In this document: positions 60,701 to 64,000 of the stretch, piece after piece
How the letters are laid out: each line of letters starts with the position of its first letter
Numbering within the stretch: position 1 is the stretch's first letter
Source of the DNA: Ophiosphaerella korrae
Taxonomy: Eukaryota > Ascomycota > Dothideomycetes > Pleosporales > Phaeosphaeriaceae
Length of the DNA stretch: 64,000 nucleotides
NCBI GenBank assembly: GCA_028456385.1
Contig: JALNQF010000118.1
Location: 62,001-126,000, forward strand
Reading direction: 5' to 3'
Notes under the pieces: generated by a model
Told to the model about the DNA's origin: nothing
Seen by the model: only the letters and a program-made list of their open reading frames with translations
Database searches by the model: none
Program-made: the position numbers and the translations under genes

Positions 60701-60994
60701 ATTTCAGAACAAAAGCCGTCGATTGCTATTAAGTCTGGTACATCATTTGCAACGCCGATTGCAGCCAGTCTTGGGGCTTTTCTACTGCGGTATGCGCGAC
60801 TACATCTCGAGCCAGAACACGCAGAGCAGCTGAAACGGCAATCGGTAATGAAGTCGGTGTTGCAGCTTGTGGCAGGAAGGAAGAGATTCGGGTTCTACTT
60901 TTTGACGCTTCAGAACAACGTGGACAATATATTTGCACAAGACTTCGCGGATATAAAAAGTGCCATCGTGTTGGCGATGAAACAGTCTGGTTAA
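57779..60994 (+). CDS. DUF7580-like / Zn2Cys6 / subtilisin (S8) fusion protein
   Basis: Six exons (57779-57991, 58037-58554, 58609-59388, 59443-59850, 59941-60277, 60329-60994) give 973 aa; the first acceptor could also be 3 nt further on. The N-terminal 500 residues resemble the helical DUF7580-type region of fungal proteins, with a YKALSKYSRCQCSH ... ARLRLYG segment and STKMKLVLAYTLARSMWLYYDS. A perfect Zn2Cys6 spacing follows across intron 3: Cys 502, 505, 512, 520, 523, 530 (C-x2-C-x6-C-x7-C-x2-C-x6-C) with the basic RRRKSK in the first loop. The subtilase domain starts near 669, with Asp 676 in VLDTG, His 717 in NGHGTH, Asn 800 and Ser 891 in SGTSFATP, so the triad is complete. No signal peptide, hence probably intracellular. 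S8 domains occur as effectors in fungal NLR-like proteins. Confidence 0.85.
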
Positions 60995-61055
60995 GAGTAA
61001 GAGGGTGCGTATGTAAACAGAGCCACAGTCGATACTCTAGGTATGCTATATTTTC

Positions 61056-62062
61056 TCAATCGCTCTCATTTTCTTCATCGTCGTCCTCTTTCTCTTCCTC
61101 TGGAACTCCAAATGCAATCACATGGTCGCCTTCCATTACCGTCGTGGCGCTGAATCCAGCTTCGACACCCGGATGCTGTACGATTCGGCCACCTAGCTCG
61201 GATGATTTCTGTTTTTGTGTACCATGCTCAAGAAAGGCACCCTTAAGATATTCCCCCCCCTTAGTCACCTTGCCTTCTTTGTCTACGTAGATCTTGCTCA
61301 CCTTAAAGGCCAGGACAAAGTTGCTGCTGCCTTTCCACGATATATCAAACCTCTTGGTGTGTCCACCGTGTATCTCAGGCCCACCCCCGACAGGAATTGT
61401 ACCTCCACTCAGAACTGTACCATCGACCTGCACGCCCACCATTGCTTCAACAGATTGGGAAGATTTTGTCGCATATTTCGCACCAGTCACAGTCTTAATA
61501 CCTGTGATGACGTATACTTGCTTGCGGAACCTCTTTCGCTCAAGGTAGCGTTTAATGATAGGCGCGTTTACACAGCGGTCGATATACTTGTTGTACTCGG
61601 TCTTAACTTCGTGCTCACTTTTCTCGTCGGTAGTGTCGAGATAGTCAGTGTCAAGCCGGTCGAAGGTAAAGCATCTGCTTGAACTGTGCCTTGTGAGCAC
61701 CTAATTACGCAAATACAATTATTCGCAACTTCACGATATCCACGAAATTCAAGGGAGAGTGAGCGACCACTATAGAGCGTTACGAACCTTTTCTCCACAT
61801 CCACACCAGCATCGATGCCAAGGCCCAATAGCCCACTTAAAAATGTTGTCAAAACAGTGAATCCGCCCGACTTTGCGTGTTCAGTCTCAATCTCCACTAG
61901 CTCTTTTGACGAATTTACAATCTTTGCTGGGTTTGGCTTAATTGTCGCCAATGGTCGATGTGGCTCCTTCAACGAGGTAAGCACATTTCCCAATTTGATT
62001 GGCCCATTGGGCGGGTAATCCCAGTTTCGGGGAAGAAAGTATTCGGGGATCTCGCTTGCCAT
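61056..62062 (-). CDS. uncharacterised fungal protein, 300 aa
   Basis: Two exons, 61788-62062 and 61684-upstream excluded: exon 2 is 61056-61683, intron 61684-61787 (104 nt). The donor is GTTCGT and the acceptor CACAG; acceptors shifted by a few codons are possible because nearby AGs keep frame. The protein begins MASEIPEYFLPRNWDYPPNGPIKLGNVL and contains GFTVLTTFLSGLLGLGIDAGVDVEKSS, FTFDRLDTDYLD, KQVYVITGIKTVTGAKYA and a Gly-rich central part, ending in an acidic tail. It looks like a recurrent fungal family of unknown role; I cannot name it. It converges on the subtilase gene with 61 bp between stops, inside the accessory block, so a link with that system is possible but unproven. Confidence 0.78.
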
Positions 62063-62264
62063 TGAGTTGGAGAGCCTAAAGTAGAATCGACCATGGAAGT
62101 GGTGGGGACATTGACGTATTTGTATAGCTTTGCTTTCTCAGCTTGTGGCTATGCGGCAGTGGAGGGGTAGCTGTAGGGGCACCGTTGCAAGTGGTTGATG
62201 GAGAGTGAGTGGGAGTGCATGCAGCACCACAGCCGAAGCTGATATTTGCATCATCGTTGCCCAG

Positions 62265-62527
62265 CACGCGGGTGAAAAAAAAAGCCGCACACCCAAAAAG
62301 TGATCTTTCTCCTCGCTTTCTTATGCTCTCGATGTAGATAAATAAATTTTATTTTTTTAATAGGAATAGAGTCGATATCCTAGAGATACTTGATATCAGA
62401 AATTTCGATTTTACTATCTTTTCATTGTTGTGATGAGAGGTCACGAAGCTGAGTAAGGTCTCCAGGAGGTCTAGTGTTCTCACCTAAAACGGACTTTGGG
62501 TGTGCGGCTTTTTTTTCCACCCGCGTG
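62265..62527. mobile_element. MITE-like element with 33-bp terminal inverted repeats
   Basis: The left arm at 62265-62297 and the right arm at 62495-62527 are inverted copies matching at 32 of 33 positions (one A/G difference at arm position 11). Each arm begins CACGCGGGTG, continues with an A-run and ends GCCGCACACCCAAA. The 197-bp interior is AT-rich and non-coding. Size, arm length and lack of coding capacity fit a non-autonomous DNA element. No clear target-site duplication is visible outside the arms, so an old insertion or a structural inverted repeat are alternatives. Confidence 0.72.
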
Positions 62528-64000
62528 TCTAGGTACCGCCTTGCTCGGCTTGCACTCAAATACTGCTGCACAAGCTCTTTCGCATTCTGTTCTTTACCTA
62601 CTGCCTACGGCATATGCAGAACTTTTGTAATATCAGTGTATGCCTACTTGAAGCTCACTATGCTTAGGAGTGCTCTACTCGGCCCCGTGATCGCGGCCCG
62701 ACAGGCTGACCACCGCGTCCCTAGGGACACTCCACCAATGCCTATCACAACCCGAACTAAACCAATTTAAAAGTGGTCTCCCCATCTGTGTCGCCACAGC
62801 CGCCGCGGGGTTGTTGCCAATTTAACCAATGAGCAGACATACAATAGCGACTTTGTATACGCTTATCGACCCCAACGCGTGCAGTTTCTCGTCGTTGGCT
62901 GGGCTAGGCTGGAGGTCGAGGTGCTCTTCGTCAAACATCCTGGGGCTATCAAAGCGCAAAGCCGACCTATACCAGAGCAAAGCAGTGCAGATTAATAGTG
63001 CAACGTCGAGTTCAATGAGAATAGGTAATTTGTGCAGTAAAGGGAAGTTCAGAGTGTTGTAGTTATCAACTGTTGCCTTGTTCCAGAGCCTTCTCGGTTG
63101 CGTTTTGGTGTTCTTGAGCACATGTCGTTATTTTTGGATACTTGGCTGTTCACCACCAACCTGACTGCTGTAGAAGTAGACTCTCACACGCACACAATCC
63201 TAGTTATACCACACTAATATACCCTTTTATAGTGTTGCTATTATGTCTGGTGGAGCATTGAATTTTCAACGATATCTCTTTGCATTTCTCTATCCCGGCA
63301 AAACCGCACGTGCAGCGCCACATTAAAATGACTGTCAAAGATCCTCTTTCCAGGTGGATTCGCGAGATGTATAAGACTGATATAGTTTACGGGGAAAAGA
63401 GGTTTATCGGCATAACTGGAGGTAACGGTGTCGTTGGAATCGATAGCTTCGAGCGCAGTTGGCTAAGAGTACTATCTTGATAGTTTACATCTATCATGTT
63501 GCACTATCTGCAAAATGGACGGCAATAGTACGTATCAGGAACCGGAATCGAAGCTGACCTTCTGGAACTCCGCTAAGCGTTTCCGCGCCCAGGATTGACC
63601 TTACTTGTAAGGTTACCTCATTCCTGCTTACGATACTGGTGTTGTTTACTGGATGGCATCGTCTTTGATCGTCCCATTATGTGTGTTGCGGTCGTCGCGA
63701 TGATGGATGCATGAAGCAATTTTGGCAAAAAGTGCGGAGTTAGTGATGTTTGATTCTTCCATGCTGGCTCTCAGTAAGCTAAAAAGGTGGGCAAAAACTC
63801 TCCTCCTGTCAATGTTAAATGTATACACCAAACCATATATTACTACATGATTTAGTGAGGAAACTTTGATTGTACTCATAGATATTGTAAACAGGGTTCT
63901 AGGTAGCCCTGATCTCTTCTGGCTGCTGCATCTCAAGTGGTTAAGGTCCCACTTTTGCGATTGACTGAGAGGCTAGTCGTCAGCCTACTTCCATATGAGC
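62528..64000. other. right-end non-coding region
   Basis: About 1.5 kb with only short open frames on both strands, none with a domain, a convincing start or consistent introns. A locally GC-rich patch lies around 62680-62820. A gene running off the right edge cannot be excluded. Confidence 0.45.

Noticed and set aside
63500..63580. Possible minus-strand tRNA T-loop (TTCGATTCC)
   Set aside because: The flanking bases do not form the paired T-stem and no matching acceptor, D or anticodon arms could be folded.

Overview
The window reads as nuclear DNA of a filamentous ascomycete, most likely a dothideomycete (Pleosporales-like; inference). Most genes carry short GT-AG introns, mainly 45-65 nt with CTAAC/CTGAC-type branch sites. 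The housekeeping proteins are clearly fungal (Yak1, Nip1/eIF3c, Aar2, Snf8, Trf4, Pam16, Her2/GatA, Ist2/anoctamin, Pex30-type peroxin). No tRNA, rRNA, CRISPR array or intact transposon was seen. Exon boundaries below were worked out by hand from splice consensus, frame continuity and family resemblance.

Layout. (1) 0.1-7.5 kb: a two-gene siderophore-type module, an ABC exporter followed by L-ornithine N5-monooxygenase (sidA), separated by 1.4 kb that holds GATA motifs of the SreA iron-repressor type. (2) 8-24 kb: conserved genes: YAK1 kinase, eIF3c, a PAP2 lipid phosphatase, a LITAF-domain protein, AAR2, SNF8/VPS22 and a 774-aa unknown. (3) 25.6-42.8 kb: a disordered 662-aa unknown, an AFG2-type AAA ATPase sharing a short divergent promoter with a mitochondrial-looking protein, an Ist2-like anoctamin, a Trf4-type poly(A) polymerase, PAM16 and a Pex30-family peroxin. 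(4) 44-47.7 kb: a 25-residue metallothionein split over three exons, mitochondrial GatA and a PhzF-family protein. (5) 47.7-64 kb: an accessory block, more AT-rich by eye. It holds a T5orf172-domain gene; a long decayed minus-strand locus joining C2H2-like, protein-kinase-like and HET modules; a divergently transcribed intact gene joining a DUF7580-like region, a Zn2Cys6 cluster and a subtilisin (S8) domain; a 300-aa unknown; and a 263-bp inverted-repeat element resembling a MITE.

How the parts work together. The first module would make and move hydroxamate siderophore or its precursors under iron control. The middle blocks are unlinked housekeeping functions. The last block has the domain set (HET, kinase-like, subtilase) seen in fungal allorecognition and NLR-like loci, with one partner broken by several independent lesions and the other intact. 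The most novel-looking items are the subtilase with an embedded Zn2Cys6 cluster beside the ruined HET locus, the hidden metallothionein and the short inverted-repeat element.
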